A stretch of DNA of 64,000 bases from JAUIIK01 sp041390865 (GCA_041390865.1 JAWKPC010000009.1:1-64000); one strand, 5' to 3'. Shown: positions 46,138 through 55,807, counted from the stretch's first letter. Notes: generated from the letters alone by a model not told the origin. A program made the numbers and translations.

Positions 46138-47937
46138 GTGAACGATCAGAACACTGAACGCCCCGATCGCATGATCGATCGGATCATCCAGAATCAGTCA
46201 TCTCGGCGCCTCTTCTTGCGCCGCGCGCTGGCCCTGGGCCTGAGCGCCCCGGTCGTCGGCGGGCTGCTGGCCGCCTGTGGCGGTGATGACGACGACGATG
46301 ACGATGACGACAGCGGCGGCGAGCCGACATCGGCGGATGCCGGCGGGGACGAACCCACTGCCACCGCCGAAGACAGCTCCGGGGAAGATGAACCCACCGA
46401 AGCGGAAGGCGACTCCGGCGACGAGCCGACCGCGACATCCGAAGACAGCGGCGGCGATACCGGCGGCGGTGAAGGCCAGGCCGGCGGCACGTTGAACTTC
46501 GGCCTGCTGCGCGATGCCATCGGCTTTGACCCGCACATCGCCTACGGCGCGAGCTCATCATCGCTTCAGGGCAACGTCTACGACACGGTCATCACCTACG
46601 ATCTCGAAGGCAACCTCGCTGGCGGACTTGCCGAAACCTGGGAAGTCTCCGACGACGGGCTCGAATACACCCTGTCCATGCGCCAGGGCGTGACCTTCCA
46701 CGAGGGTCAGGCATTCTCGGCCGAAGACGTCGTCGCCAATCTCGACCGCATTCTCGACGAGACGAACGGCCTCGCCCGGCGGACCGAGCTGTCGAACATC
46801 GGATCCTACGAAGCGTCCGACGAGCAGACGCTCGTCCTATCGCTCGAACAGCCGTACGCGACGCTGCTTGCCGTCCTCGCGACGAACGAAGTCGGCATCG
46901 CCAGCAAGGAATGGCTGGAATCCGGCGTCGACCCGGCGCGCGAGATGAACGGCACCGGCCCCTTCATGCTCGATTCATTCGAGCCGGAGGTACGCTACAC
47001 CCTGGTCAAGAACCCGAACTACTGGCAGTCCGGGCTGCCCTATCTGGACACGATCAACGAGACGCCGATTCCGGACGACAACGCCCGGGTCAACGCCTTG
47101 CTCAGCGGCGAGATCAACTTTGTCGAGTATGTTCCCTGGCAGAACATGGCCGAAATCGACGACAACTCGGACTTCCAGCTCTTCAAGGGCTTCGACCTCT
47201 ACAACATCGTTCGCCTGAACACGAACCGCCCGCCGCTGGACAACAAGCTGGTCCGGCAGGCGCTCAACTACGCGATCGATCGGGAAGCGGTCATCGCCGT
47301 CGCGTTCGGCGGCGAGGGACTGCCGATGACCAACGGACTCTTCCCGCCCGGCTCCCCCTGGTACAACGAGGAGCTCGAGGGTCACTGGACTTACGATCCG
47401 GAGAAAGCGATGTCGCTGCTCGAGGAGGCTGGCGTTGATCCGACCGAGGTCACGCTCGACTTCACCGTGGCGACGATCAGCGTTCACTCCGACACTGCCC
47501 AGGTCGTCCAGCAGCAGCTGGAGCAGCTCGGGTTCACGATCAACTACATCCAGCAGGACGTGCCATCGCTGACCGAGCGGCGGACGACCGGCGACTACCA
47601 GATGATGCAGGATGGTCTGAGCCTGAACTATCCCGATCCCGACTACTACAGCGTCTACTTCGCGATCGGTGGGACGGCCCACGCCGCCGGTATCGGCTAC
47701 GAGAACGAGGAACTGACCGAGATTCTCGAGCGCGGCCGTTCAGAAACCGATCCCGAAGTCCGGAAAGAGATCTATCTGGAATTCGAGCGCGCGCTGATGG
47801 AAGAAGCCCCCTGGATCTTCGTCCTGCACCGGCCGCAGGCTGAGGCGATGGCTGCGTCAGTCAAGGGCTACACTCGTATTCCGGGTCTGGGATTGCGCTC
47901 CGAAGCATTCCTTGAGAACCTCTATATCGAAGAGTAG
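46138..47937 (+). CDS. ABC transporter substrate-binding lipoprotein, peptide/nickel family (SBP family 5)
   Basis: 599 residues, GTG start with GAGGAGAG. A twin-arginine signal (SSRRLFLRRALALGLSAPVV) ends in a lipobox LAAC, then a Gly-Asp-Asp run and an acidic, Thr/Ser/Gly linker to about residue 115. The mature domain has LNFGLLRDAIGFDPHIAYGA, YTLSMRQGVTFHEGQAFSAE, RQALNYAIDREAVIAVAFGG and MNGTGPFMLDSFEP. It captures an oligopeptide-like or amide-containing solute for the two permeases downstream. Confidence 0.9.
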   Translation: MNDQNTERPDRMIDRIIQNQSSRRLFLRRALALGLSAPVVGGLLAACGGDDDDDDDDDSGGEPTSADAGGDEPTATAEDSSGEDEPTEAEGDSGDEPTATSEDSGGDTGGGEGQAGGTLNFGLLRDAIGFDPHIAYGASSSSLQGNVYDTVITYDLEGNLAGGLAETWEVSDDGLEYTLSMRQGVTFHEGQAFSAEDVVANLDRILDETNGLARRTELSNIGSYEASDEQTLVLSLEQPYATLLAVLATNEVGIASKEWLESGVDPAREMNGTGPFMLDSFEPEVRYTLVKNPNYWQSGLPYLDTINETPIPDDNARVNALLSGEINFVEYVPWQNMAEIDDNSDFQLFKGFDLYNIVRLNTNRPPLDNKLVRQALNYAIDREAVIAVAFGGEGLPMTNGLFPPGSPWYNEELEGHWTYDPEKAMSLLEEAGVDPTEVTLDFTVATISVHSDTAQVVQQQLEQLGFTINYIQQDVPSLTERRTTGDYQMMQDGLSLNYPDPDYYSVYFAIGGTAHAAGIGYENEELTEILERGRSETDPEVRKEIYLEFERALMEEAPWIFVLHRPQAEAMAASVKGYTRIPGLGLRSEAFLENLYIEE

Positions 47938-47950
47938 ATCGCTAGCTGAT

Positions 47951-47979
47951 CAGGGGACGGCGTCTCGCGCCGTCCCCTG
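47951..47979. terminator. Stable hairpin between SBP and permease genes
   Basis: CAGGGGACGGCG pairs perfectly with CGCCGTCCCCTG around TCTCG. No T-run follows, so it is more likely an attenuator or 3'-end stabiliser that keeps SBP mRNA more abundant than permease mRNA. The second ABC operon has an equivalent hairpin at 55808. Confidence 0.55.
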
Positions 47980-48013
47980 GTTGTCAGGGTGACATGAGAG
48001 GACGGACGAACCG

Positions 48014-48967
48014 GTGGGCGCCTACCTCGTTCGACGGACTATCTCCACCATAGTCTTGCTGTACCTGATTATCACGGTCGTATTCCTGCTGCTCCACTTG
48101 CTGCCGGGCGATCCGGCGCTGGCGGTGCTTGGCGGCATCGATGCGAACCCTTCTCCGGAAGACGTGGCGCAGGTCCGGGAGCGGCTGGGGCTGGATCGTC
48201 CACTGTATGTGCAGTACTTCGACTACCTCGGGAACATCGTTCGGCTCGACTTCGGCGAGTCGTTCGTCAACGGCCGCTCGGTCTCCAGCGATATCGCGAC
48301 CCGGCTTCCGCGGACGATGATGATCATCGTTCCGGCGATCATCGTCGCGGTGCTGGTCGGGATGCCGCTCGGGATCATCGCCGCCCGCTACCGCCAGTCC
48401 GTCGTCGATCCGATGGTCTCGTCGATCGCCTTGCTCGGATTCTCCGTCCCGGTCTTCGTCATCGGCCTGCTGCTCGTCTACCTGTTTTCCATCCAGCTTG
48501 GCTGGCTGCCGGCGAACGGCTATATCGACCCCCGGGATGACTTTCCGGAGTTTCTGAAGCGGGCGACCCTCCCGATCGTCTCGCTGTCGCTTGGCCCGAT
48601 GGCCCTGACGATGCGGATGACCCGGTCCTCGATGCTCGAGCAGCTTGGTCTGGACTACGTGCGGACGGCGCGCTCGAAGGGGCTCTCCGAGCTGACGACG
48701 CTCTACCGGCACGTCCTGCGTAACGCGCTCCTGCCAATTGTCACGATCGTCGCGTTGCAGTTCGGCGCGATGTTCGCGGGAAGCGTTCTGGTGGAGTCGA
48801 TCTTCAACTGGCCCGGCGTCAACGCTTATCTGTTGACCGCTATCGGGGTCCGGGACTATCCGGTCGTCCAGGGCGTGGTGGCTGTCGTCGCATCCATCTT
48901 CGTGCTGATCAACTTCCTGACGGACATCTCCTTTGCCTTCTTCGATCCACGAATCCGGCACGACTAA
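48014..48967 (+). CDS. ABC transporter permease, DppB/OppB type
   Basis: 317 residues, GTG start. Six membrane helices are expected; the first is TISTIVLLYLIITVVFLLLH. Features are LPGDPALAVLGG, RLGLDRPLYVQYFDYLGNIV, RLDFGESFVNGRSV and the EAA-loop RTARSKGLSELTTLYRHVLR followed by NALLPIVTIVALQFG. It forms the transmembrane channel with the next permease. No ATP-binding subunit gene is present in the operon, so it must use an ATPase encoded elsewhere. Confidence 0.9.
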   Translation: MGAYLVRRTISTIVLLYLIITVVFLLLHLLPGDPALAVLGGIDANPSPEDVAQVRERLGLDRPLYVQYFDYLGNIVRLDFGESFVNGRSVSSDIATRLPRTMMIIVPAIIVAVLVGMPLGIIAARYRQSVVDPMVSSIALLGFSVPVFVIGLLLVYLFSIQLGWLPANGYIDPRDDFPEFLKRATLPIVSLSLGPMALTMRMTRSSMLEQLGLDYVRTARSKGLSELTTLYRHVLRNALLPIVTIVALQFGAMFAGSVLVESIFNWPGVNAYLLTAIGVRDYPVVQGVVAVVASIFVLINFLTDISFAFFDPRIRHD

Positions 48968-48980
48968 TGAAAGGTCGAAC

Positions 48981-49883
48981 GTGGAACAGCTGAGAACGGT
49001 CGGTGCCTCGACAACCGACCTCCGGGAAGACCGGCACCCCCGGTTCGAGATCATCCGCGACTGGCTGCACTGGTTCTTCACGAATCCGCGCGTCTTCATT
49101 AGTGGTGGGTTCATCATTCTGCTCTGTCTGGCCGCCATAGCGGCGCCGATCATCACCAGCAGCGATCCCTCGCTGATTCGCGCGGACCAGCGCTTGCTAC
49201 CTCCCGGCGACGGCGGATTCCTGGGAACCGACGAGTTCGGACGCGATCTATTCGCCCGGATCATCTATGGAGCGCGACTGACGATGATCGTCAGCCTTTC
49301 GAGTGTGATGATCGCCGCCGTTCTCGGATTGGTGATGGGCATGGCGGCGGCCTATTTCAAATCGCCGACCGACACCGTCCTGATGCGGTTCGCCGACGCG
49401 ATCCTGAGCTTCCCGCCGATCCTCCTGGCAATCTTCGTCATCTCCTTCTGGGGCTCGTCGGTCATCAACGTCATCATGGTGATCGGGCTCCTCTACACGC
49501 CGCGATTCCAGCGTGTGGCCTACAGCACGACGCTGGCTGTCCAGGAGAATGATTACGTGCTTGCCGCCCGGGCGATCGGCTCGAAATCGACGCGCATCCT
49601 CCGGCTGGGTATCCTGCCGAATATTCTTGCGCCGTCAATCGTCCAGTTCTCGCTGGCGATGGGCACCGCCATTCTTCTCGAATCCGGATTGAGCTTCCTC
49701 GGGCTCGGGCCGCCGCCGGACATTCCGTCCTGGGGACGATCGATCCAGCAGGCGAGCCGCTTCCTCAGCCAGCATCCCTGGGGAGTTTTCTGGCCGTCGC
49801 TGGTCATATCGATGACCGTTCTCGCGTTCAATATTCTGGGCGACGCGTTGCGTGACAGATTGGACCCGCGTCTGCGATCCTGA
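48981..49883 (+). CDS. ABC transporter permease, DppC/OppC type
   Basis: 300 residues from GTG 48981 (VEQLRTVGASTTDLRED), with AAAGG; the longer reading from 48933 overlaps dppB too far. The first helix is VFISGGFIILLCLAAIAAPI, followed by FLGTDEFGRDLFARIIYGAR, a family signature, and the EAA loop VLAARAIGSKSTRILRLGIL. The C-terminus is NILGDALRDRLDPRLRS, typical of DppC. It partners with the previous permease and the substrate-binding protein. Confidence 0.9.
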   Translation: MEQLRTVGASTTDLREDRHPRFEIIRDWLHWFFTNPRVFISGGFIILLCLAAIAAPIITSSDPSLIRADQRLLPPGDGGFLGTDEFGRDLFARIIYGARLTMIVSLSSVMIAAVLGLVMGMAAAYFKSPTDTVLMRFADAILSFPPILLAIFVISFWGSSVINVIMVIGLLYTPRFQRVAYSTTLAVQENDYVLAARAIGSKSTRILRLGILPNILAPSIVQFSLAMGTAILLESGLSFLGLGPPPDIPSWGRSIQQASRFLSQHPWGVFWPSLVISMTVLAFNILGDALRDRLDPRLRS

Positions 49884-49967
49884 TCGCCTGTCGTGTCGAG
49901 CAAACGCGGAAATGCCTCTACTATTCGATCGAACGAGCAAGTAGCCTGGGGAAGGAAACACAGGAGC

Positions 49968-51665
49968 ATGGGATCAACGACAACCCTGCACGTCACGCGG
50001 GATCTAGCAGTTTCACGAAACGGTATGGTGGCAGCCAAGCATCCGTTAGCGGTCCGCGCTGCGCTCGATATTCTCGAGCAGGGAGGCAATGCAGTCGACG
50101 CCGCTGCCACGGCGGCGTTCGCTATCGGCGTCGTCGAGCCGTGGATGAGCGGTGTTGGCGGGGTCGGCTTCATGACGATCCAGATGGCCGATGGAACCCG
50201 GAAAGTGGTCGATTACTTCGGCCGGGCGCCGCAGGCGGCGGCGGCCGACATGTACGAGCTGACCGGTGAAGAGCGCTCGGTCGTCGGTTTCGGCGGCGTC
50301 AAGGATCAGGCCAACGCCTACGGTCCGCTCTCCTGTGTCGTCCCGGGCATGGTCGCGGGCCTCTCCTACGCCGTCGAGAAGTACGGCAAGAAGGAGATCG
50401 GCGAGGTCGTCGGGCCGGCGATCCGGTTCGCCGACGAGGGTTTCGAGGTCAATTGGTACAACGGCATGCTGCTCTCGTCGCAGCAGGATACGATTCGCCG
50501 CGATCCGGAAACGACGCGGATCTTCCTTAATAATGGATCTCCGCCCGCCCCACTCTTCGGAACCGCCAACCCGAGGATCCGGCAGCCCGAGCTGGCCGGT
50601 ACGCTACGGAAGATCGCCGAGCAGGGATCGGACGGTTTCTACAAGGGCGAGGTGGCCGAGCGAATTGGCGAGCATCTCCAGAGTGTTGGCGGGATCATCA
50701 CCGCGGACGATATGGCGCGCTTCGAGCCGACCGAAGTCGATCCAATCGTCGTCGACTACCACGACTACGAGTTGCTTCTCCTGCCGTTCCAGGGTGGCGG
50801 GATCACCCTGGCGGAGTCGTTCAACATTCTCGACGGGCTCGACATCCGCTCGACCGGCCACAACACGGCAACGACGATCCACCACATTGCTGAAGCGAGC
50901 CGGCGCGCATTCGCCGATCGCTTCGCCTACGTCGGCGATCCAGGCTTCGTCGATATTGACTGGGCAAAGCTGGCATTGAAGGAGTACGGAGAGCTTCGAC
51001 GCGGCGAGATTGACTCGACACGAGCGTCGAATCCGGGGCCCGGCGAAGGCATCCGGCTGAGCAGCGATGCGAACGGCGGTTCCGCCACCAACATGGACGA
51101 GGGATGCACGACCCACCTCTCGGTCGTCGACAAAGACGGCAATATGGTCTCGGTGACCCAGACGCTAACCCTGATCTTCGGCTCGGCGGTCACCGTCCCC
51201 GATGTCGGTGTCTTGCTCAACGATTCGATGAACCTCTTCGAGCCGATCCCTGGGCGGGCGAACTCGATCGCGCCCTGGAAGCGGCCGGCATCGAACATGG
51301 CGCATATCGTTGCGGTGAAGGATGGACAGCCAGTGCTCGCGGTCGGCGCCCCGGGCGGCCGGCGAATCATCGACACTTGCATGCAGATGGCCTTGAATGT
51401 CCTCGATTTCGGCATGGACATCCAGTCGGCCTGTGCCGCGCCGTTGCTCGACGCATCGAGCCCGGACGAGCTCCTGGTCGATGACCGGATCAGCCAGTTT
51501 ACTCGTGACAGGCTGCGTGAGATGGGCCACAACGTCGTCGATGCTGAGGTGACTTTTGCGCCGCGTGCCTTCGCCAGCCCGACCGGCGTCACCCTTGATC
51601 CCGACACCGGTCTTCGCCACGGCGGCGCCGACCCCTTCGGCATCGGCATCGCCGCCGGACACTAG
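49968..51665 (+). CDS. Gamma-glutamyltransferase family protein
   Basis: 565 residues from ATG 49968. The N-terminal part has MVAAKHPLAVRAALDILEQG, GNAVDAAATAAFAIGVVEPW and MSGVGGVGFM. The autocleavage site and nucleophile Thr are in MDEGCTTHLSVVDKDGNMVS, and the small-subunit motif VGAPGGRRIIDTCMQMALN is present. No signal peptide is seen, so unlike the periplasmic E. coli enzyme it would work in the cytoplasm. In this operon it may cleave a gamma-glutamyl or other amide of the imported solute; cephalosporin-acylase-like activity is an alternative. Confidence 0.88.
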   Translation: MGSTTTLHVTRDLAVSRNGMVAAKHPLAVRAALDILEQGGNAVDAAATAAFAIGVVEPWMSGVGGVGFMTIQMADGTRKVVDYFGRAPQAAAADMYELTGEERSVVGFGGVKDQANAYGPLSCVVPGMVAGLSYAVEKYGKKEIGEVVGPAIRFADEGFEVNWYNGMLLSSQQDTIRRDPETTRIFLNNGSPPAPLFGTANPRIRQPELAGTLRKIAEQGSDGFYKGEVAERIGEHLQSVGGIITADDMARFEPTEVDPIVVDYHDYELLLLPFQGGGITLAESFNILDGLDIRSTGHNTATTIHHIAEASRRAFADRFAYVGDPGFVDIDWAKLALKEYGELRRGEIDSTRASNPGPGEGIRLSSDANGGSATNMDEGCTTHLSVVDKDGNMVSVTQTLTLIFGSAVTVPDVGVLLNDSMNLFEPIPGRANSIAPWKRPASNMAHIVAVKDGQPVLAVGAPGGRRIIDTCMQMALNVLDFGMDIQSACAAPLLDASSPDELLVDDRISQFTRDRLREMGHNVVDAEVTFAPRAFASPTGVTLDPDTGLRHGGADPFGIGIAAGH

Positions 51666-51727
51666 GATCTGCGCGAGCCCGTGGAGTTCCACGGACTCCG
51701 TCAGAAGCCGATGCCTGACCATCGATC

Positions 51728-51757
51728 AGTCCGGCGGGCGTATATACCCGCCGGACT
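51728..51757. terminator. Hairpin at the end of the creatininase/ABC operon
   Basis: AGTCCGGCGGG pairs perfectly with CCCGCCGGACT around CGTATATA. It lies 63 bp after the gamma-glutamyltransferase stop. There is only a short TTCC after it. A smaller palindrome CCGTGGAGTTCCACGG is at 51680. Confidence 0.6.
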
Positions 51758-52133
51758 TCCGAGTTCTGGAGTCATTGATGATAGCCAGCGGCGGTCCTGA
51801 GCCGTGATTCCAGATGCGGCGTGGAAGTAGATCCGGATAAGAATGGTGGAGGTTCTCAAGCCTGGCTGGCCAATGAGAACCAACTCGGGAGTGCACTGCC
51901 GAAGAGTCCGACCAGGACGCTTGGGAGTCGAATCTGTTTGGTCTTTCGTCGTCGCTCTTCATGTGATTGACTCATCTCCGGTTCTTGAGCCTTTGCCTGT
52001 GACGAAGCTGGTCTTCTCGTGGCAAGGCTATGGTGCCGCTAGACCGTCTTTGCTGCCCTGCTCTCTCAGAGACTGCCGTCGTCAAACGACACACTCGCGT
52101 CAGTACATGATGGGCCTAGGCTAGGATCTGGGT
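51758..52133. other. Gene-free stretch of lower GC
   Basis: About 375 bp between the operon hairpin and the GIY-YIG-like gene. Only short frames without conserved sequence are seen, and GC drops relative to the operon. I see no regulatory or repeat signal. Confidence 0.4.
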
Positions 52134-52751
52134 TCAATCTTTGGAAGCCAAGATGTTGTTGAATTCTCTAGCTCCAAGGGGCTCTGCGTTTACATGCTCG
52201 ACGTTCCATAAGCCACTCTGTTGAATAGCTTCAGAGTTCGAGAATCTTCCGAGCCAGGTGTCTGATGGTGATCCCATTGGCATCTGGGCAAGAAGTGCGA
52301 TTAGTCCTCGTGAAAGAGTCTTTCGATCGTCGTAGTCATTTATGGGGATGCATACAAATGAAAAATCGTCTCGTAGTAGCCGGCTGACCTGTTCTTCGAC
52401 TTTTGGATCGCTGCTACCTCCCTGCTTGACCCATTCCTCTAATCGACTGTCATTTGGATTGTGGCGGTTGAGTCACGCAGCCCCCAGATGTTTTCGGAAC
52501 ACAGATGAGTTCTTGTTTCCTCTGAGCGAATTCTTGTTACCAAAGTGTTGCTGGATTCGATTTGGAAGTCGTCCCGGCTTAATGTGGGTGCCGATCCGCG
52601 TGACTCTCTCGCACATTGTGGTGCCGATCTGGATCGTTTCTCCTCGCTCAAAGAAGAAATAGACTCCGTTCGGCGGCAGTTGATCGTGCATGGAGTAGAA
52701 ATCGTACCGCTGAAGTTGTGACAAGACGGCATAGAGATCGCTGGTTATCAC
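52134..52751 (-). pseudogene. GIY-YIG-like nuclease-domain protein, one frameshift
   Basis: About 205 residues from ATG 52751. The N-terminal half has YDFYSMHDQLPPNGVYFFFE, VTRIGTHIKPGRLPNRIQQH and NKNSSVFRKHLGAA, which resembles GIY-YIG-superfamily proteins (GVYFF ... RVTRIGTH). A single base error near 52478 joins it to NRHNPNDSRLEEWVKQGGSS, DDFSFVCIPINDYDDRKTLS and WNVEHVNAEPLGAREFNNIL, ending at TGA 52134. Such proteins are widespread on mobile DNA with unknown roles. The lower GC and the nearby tRNA scar agree with acquisition. Confidence 0.6.
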
Positions 52752-52931
52752 TGTCCTTGACTCTTTCTTTCACTTGAATTGATGCTGGAACTCTTCCCGT
52801 TCCGACCGCCAATCTTGTCAGGCTTCCCGAAAAGAGACATGATTAACATAGACGGCTTAACGGAAATTCGCTCATTAACGTCCCTATTGAATTGTCTCAA
52901 TGGGATTCGTTGCAGCAATCTCAGTACGTGA

Positions 52932-52993
52932 CGGGGGCGCATGGGAGTCGAACCCACCCGAGAGGCTCGTCACCCCTCACAACGGTTTTGAAG
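52932..52993 (-). tRNA. selC: 3' half of a tRNA-Sec gene (integration scar)
   Basis: Read on the minus strand, the fragment runs from the anticodon loop CTTCAAA (anticodon TCA) and stem ACCGT through a long variable arm. It then has the T arm GTGGG-TTCGACT-CCCAT and the 3' acceptor GCGCCCCC plus discriminator G. The eight-base acceptor strand, G73, long extra arm and TCA anticodon point to selenocysteine tRNA. The 5' half (a GGGGGCGC start, D arm) is absent: upstream of the anticodon loop the sequence is unrelated. No CCA is encoded. A break exactly at the anticodon loop is characteristic of tyrosine-recombinase attachment sites. Confidence 0.65.
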
Positions 52994-53269
52994 GATGGAA
53001 TGTGGCTTCTAGGCAAGTCCGGCAATGTCCATTTTGCCCGTAAACATCAAGAAACCTGTCTGAGCGTTTCCAGCAAAATCCAGCCATATCCATCGGCTAA
53101 GGTGTCAAATTAGGTGTCAAAACCGGTCGCCTGAGTTGCTAGTGCGTCGACGAAAGCACTTCGACAAACGTCGATTGCGGCTACTTGAATTCCCATGCTG
53201 AATGGTTCGATATCGAACGAGACGGTTTGATCGGCTCGATCGGCATGCGGGTCGCAGTTGGACCAATAT
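52994..53269. other. Non-coding stretch next to the tRNA-Sec fragment
   Basis: No gene is supported. A direct repeat GGTGTCAAATTAGGTGTCAAA lies at about 53100-53120. If the tRNA fragment is an attachment site, its missing 5' half places the integrated element on this (right) side, but no integrase frame is left here. Confidence 0.35.
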
Positions 53270-53308
53270 CGTTGACAGATCCTTCATTGATGCTAATATC
53301 CGTCAACG
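53270..53308 (+). promoter_or_regulatory. Promoter flanked by inverted repeat, Lrp/AsnC gene
   Basis: TTGACA (53272-53277), a 16-bp spacer and TAATAT (53294-53299) are close to consensus. The promoter is bracketed by CGTTGAC (53270-53276) and GTCAACG (53302-53308), a perfect 7-bp inverted repeat. This fits autorepression by the Lrp-type product encoded 22 bp downst­ream. Confidence 0.65.
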
Positions 53309-53329
53309 AACCGTGCAACAAGGAGGAAT

Positions 53330-53872
53330 ATGACGACCGAATCAACCATCGTGCTGGATGAGTTGGATCGTGCACTGATCGCTCTTCTTCAGGAAGATGC
53401 ACGGGCGAGTTACCACGAACTCGGAACAGTGCTAGGTGTCTCGCCTTCAACGGCGCGAAGGCGCACCGAACGACTGATTGATGCTGATGTCATCAAGACC
53501 GTCGTTGTCCCGAACTGGCCGAAGCTGGGCTACAGCTTCGTCGCCCTGGTCGGTATCTCGGTCCAGCTGCTCAAGCTACGTGAAGTCGGGCGCGGGCTCA
53601 TCTCAATGGATGAGGTCAACTGGGTTGCCATGACAACCGGAGCGTTCGACCTCTTTGCCCAGATAGTGCTGCCCCGTAATCAAGACATCACCAGTTTCAT
53701 CACAGAACGCCTAGCGCCCATCGACGGTATACGCAATGTTGAAACGCTGATGGTGCCGGAATTCGTGAAGTCGTTTGAAGAGTACAGGCTGCCGCTAGAA
53801 CCTAATCCTCTTTATGTGCGTACATGCCAGAAACAGGACCCGGGTCCTAACGGGCGCGTTCCAAGGGAATAG
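53330..53872 (+). CDS. Lrp/AsnC family transcriptional regulator
   Basis: 180 residues, ATG with AAGGAGGA. The N-terminal HTH is typical: LDELDRALIALLQEDARASY, HELGTVLGVSPSTARRRTER and LIDADVIKTVVVPNWPKLGY. The C-terminal RAM-type domain follows (FVALVGISVQLLKLREVGRG, WVAMTTGAFDLFAQIVLPRN and ITSFITERLAPIDGIRNVET). Lrp-type proteins sense amino acids or related metabolites. It sits 92 bp upstream of a peptide-type ABC operon with hydantoin-type genes, on the same strand, and probably regulates it. Confidence 0.88.
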   Translation: MTTESTIVLDELDRALIALLQEDARASYHELGTVLGVSPSTARRRTERLIDADVIKTVVVPNWPKLGYSFVALVGISVQLLKLREVGRGLISMDEVNWVAMTTGAFDLFAQIVLPRNQDITSFITERLAPIDGIRNVETLMVPEFVKSFEEYRLPLEPNPLYVRTCQKQDPGPNGRVPRE

Positions 53873-53964
53873 GAGGGCGTATGGCTAGGTGCCGGTAGTC
53901 TGGCCGTTGGTCAGTCGCGACGCCGCACAACGTTGGGCAACTTCTTCTTGATGAGGGGGAAATA

Positions 53965-55763
53965 ATGGTAGATGAACGACAAGTTTCACTGACGAAGGCT
54001 CTAATGGCGCACTTTGAGTCGCTTGGAGTAAGCCGACGTCACTTTCTGAAACTACTTGCAACGGCCGGTGCAGGCGCCAGTCTCTCGGCACTCATTGTCG
54101 CTTGCGGCGGCGATGATGACGATGACGATACATCTGGCGGTGGTGACGAGGAACCAACAGCAGCTAGTGGTGGTGCGGAACCGACCGCTACTTCTGCTGA
54201 GGAGGAAGAAGAGGAATCGGAGGACGAGCCTACGGCAACAACTGAAGCCTCCGGAGGCGCTGGTGGCGGTGGTGAAACCGGTGTGCTCGTCGCAGCCAGT
54301 GGCCAGGACATTTCCAACCTCGACCCGCATACCGGTCACGATTACTCTATCGCCAGCACGCAGAAGTCCGTCTATGACACCCTGCTGCGCTATCAGGGCA
54401 ACCCGCCGGAACTTGAGCATGTTCTCGCGACCGATTATGAAGCGAACGAAGACGCGACTGAGTGGACGTTTACACTCGATGACCGCGCAGTTTTCCACGA
54501 TGGTACACCGGTTACCGCTGATGACATCGTCTATAACGTTGGTCGCTTGATTCGCAAGAACAAGGGACCGGCTTGGATGTTTACCAACTTCCTGGAGGAG
54601 GATGGCGCAGAGGCGATCGACGAACACACGGTGAAGCTCACGCTCACCTCGCCTTCTCGCCGCTGCCATTGATACTGCCCTGGCTCTTCATCGTCAACCA
54701 AAAAGTGGTTGCGGAACATGAGACCGATGGTGATGAAGGTGAAGGCTGGTTGGTCGATCACGAAGCTGGCTCCGGCCCCTTCACTATTAAGAGCTGGAAC
54801 GTTGGCGATTCTTACGAATTCGAAGCGCTGCCGGACTACTGGTGGGGTTGGCCCGAAGAAGGGCGGCTGTCTGGCTATATCTGGAGAATCATCCGCGAAT
54901 CTTCCTCGGCTCGACTGGCGCTGCTAAGTGGTGACGTCCATATGGCATTCGACCTCGGCCCTGAAGATGTTGGTGCAATGCTTGATGAGCCGGGGTTCAT
55001 CGTCAACGAGGAGCAGGGTCTCGGCGTCTTCGCCCTTAAACTCAATAACCAGGCTGGACCCACAGCGGACATCAACGTTCGCAAGGCCATAAGCTACGCA
55101 ATGGACTACGAAGCGGTCGTCGATGCCCTAAATGGCCGAGCGACCCTACTTGAAGGCCCGTTGCCGAACCTAGGGGAATACAACAATCCGAATCTGGATC
55201 TCTATCGATTCGACCTAGACAAAGCGAAGGAGGCGCTTGCGGCTAGCCCAGAGTATGCCGATGGTGGCTTTGAACTCGAATATGTCTACGTCACTGGGCT
55301 CCAGATTGAAGAGCAGATCGGCCTAATTCTGCTCGATGCCCTCTCCGAGCTGAATATCACCTTGAATCTCCAGCCGCTGGTCTGGCCGGATATGGTCGCG
55401 CGGGCAACAGAGGTTGAAACTGCCCCACATATCATGGCGGTCTACTCGGGTACGAGCTACGGCGACCCGGACAACTTCCTCTGGCAGGCCTATCACTCTA
55501 GCCAGGCGGGCTTCTGGGCGGCAGCCTCACATTACATGAACCCGGACTTCGACAAGTTGCTCGAAGACGCGCGAGCGACACCGGACCATGACGAGCGCGT
55601 GCAGCTTTACCATCAAGCACAAGAGATCCTAGTCAACGACGCCGTTGAAGTCTGGATTCAGAGTGAATTCTCGGACACGACCCGCAGTGAGCGAGTCGGA
55701 GGCTACGTCTTTACACCGATCATGGGTTTCTACCTGCAACCGCTCTGGCTGAATCCAGAATAG
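53965..55763 (+). pseudogene. ABC transporter substrate-binding lipoprotein (SBP family 5), one frameshift
   Basis: About 600 residues. A Tat-type lipoprotein signal (SRRHFLKLLATAGAGASLSA then LIVAC) and an Asp run followed by an acidic linker mirror the SBP at 46138. The domain has SGQDISNLDPHTGHDYSIAS, FTLDDRAVFHDGTPVTADDI and, after the break, DHEAGSGPFTIKSWNVGDSY and DINVRKAISYAMDYEAVVDA. Near 54655 one T seems to be missing (CCTTCTCG for CCTTTCTCG), moving to the frame SPLPLILPWLFIVNQKVVAE. It ends at 55763. Function as the importer's receptor is likely if the break is an artefact. Confidence 0.82.
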
Positions 55764-55807
55764 GCTGCGTGTATAGCAGGAGATGAATGTCATCTGACCC
55801 TGAATGC

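Noticed and set aside
52932..52993. Reading the tRNA fragment as tRNA-Leu(CAA)
   Set aside because: A loop shifted by one base would give CAA, but the eight-base acceptor strand and G discriminator fit selenocysteine tRNA and not leucine tRNA, which has A73.
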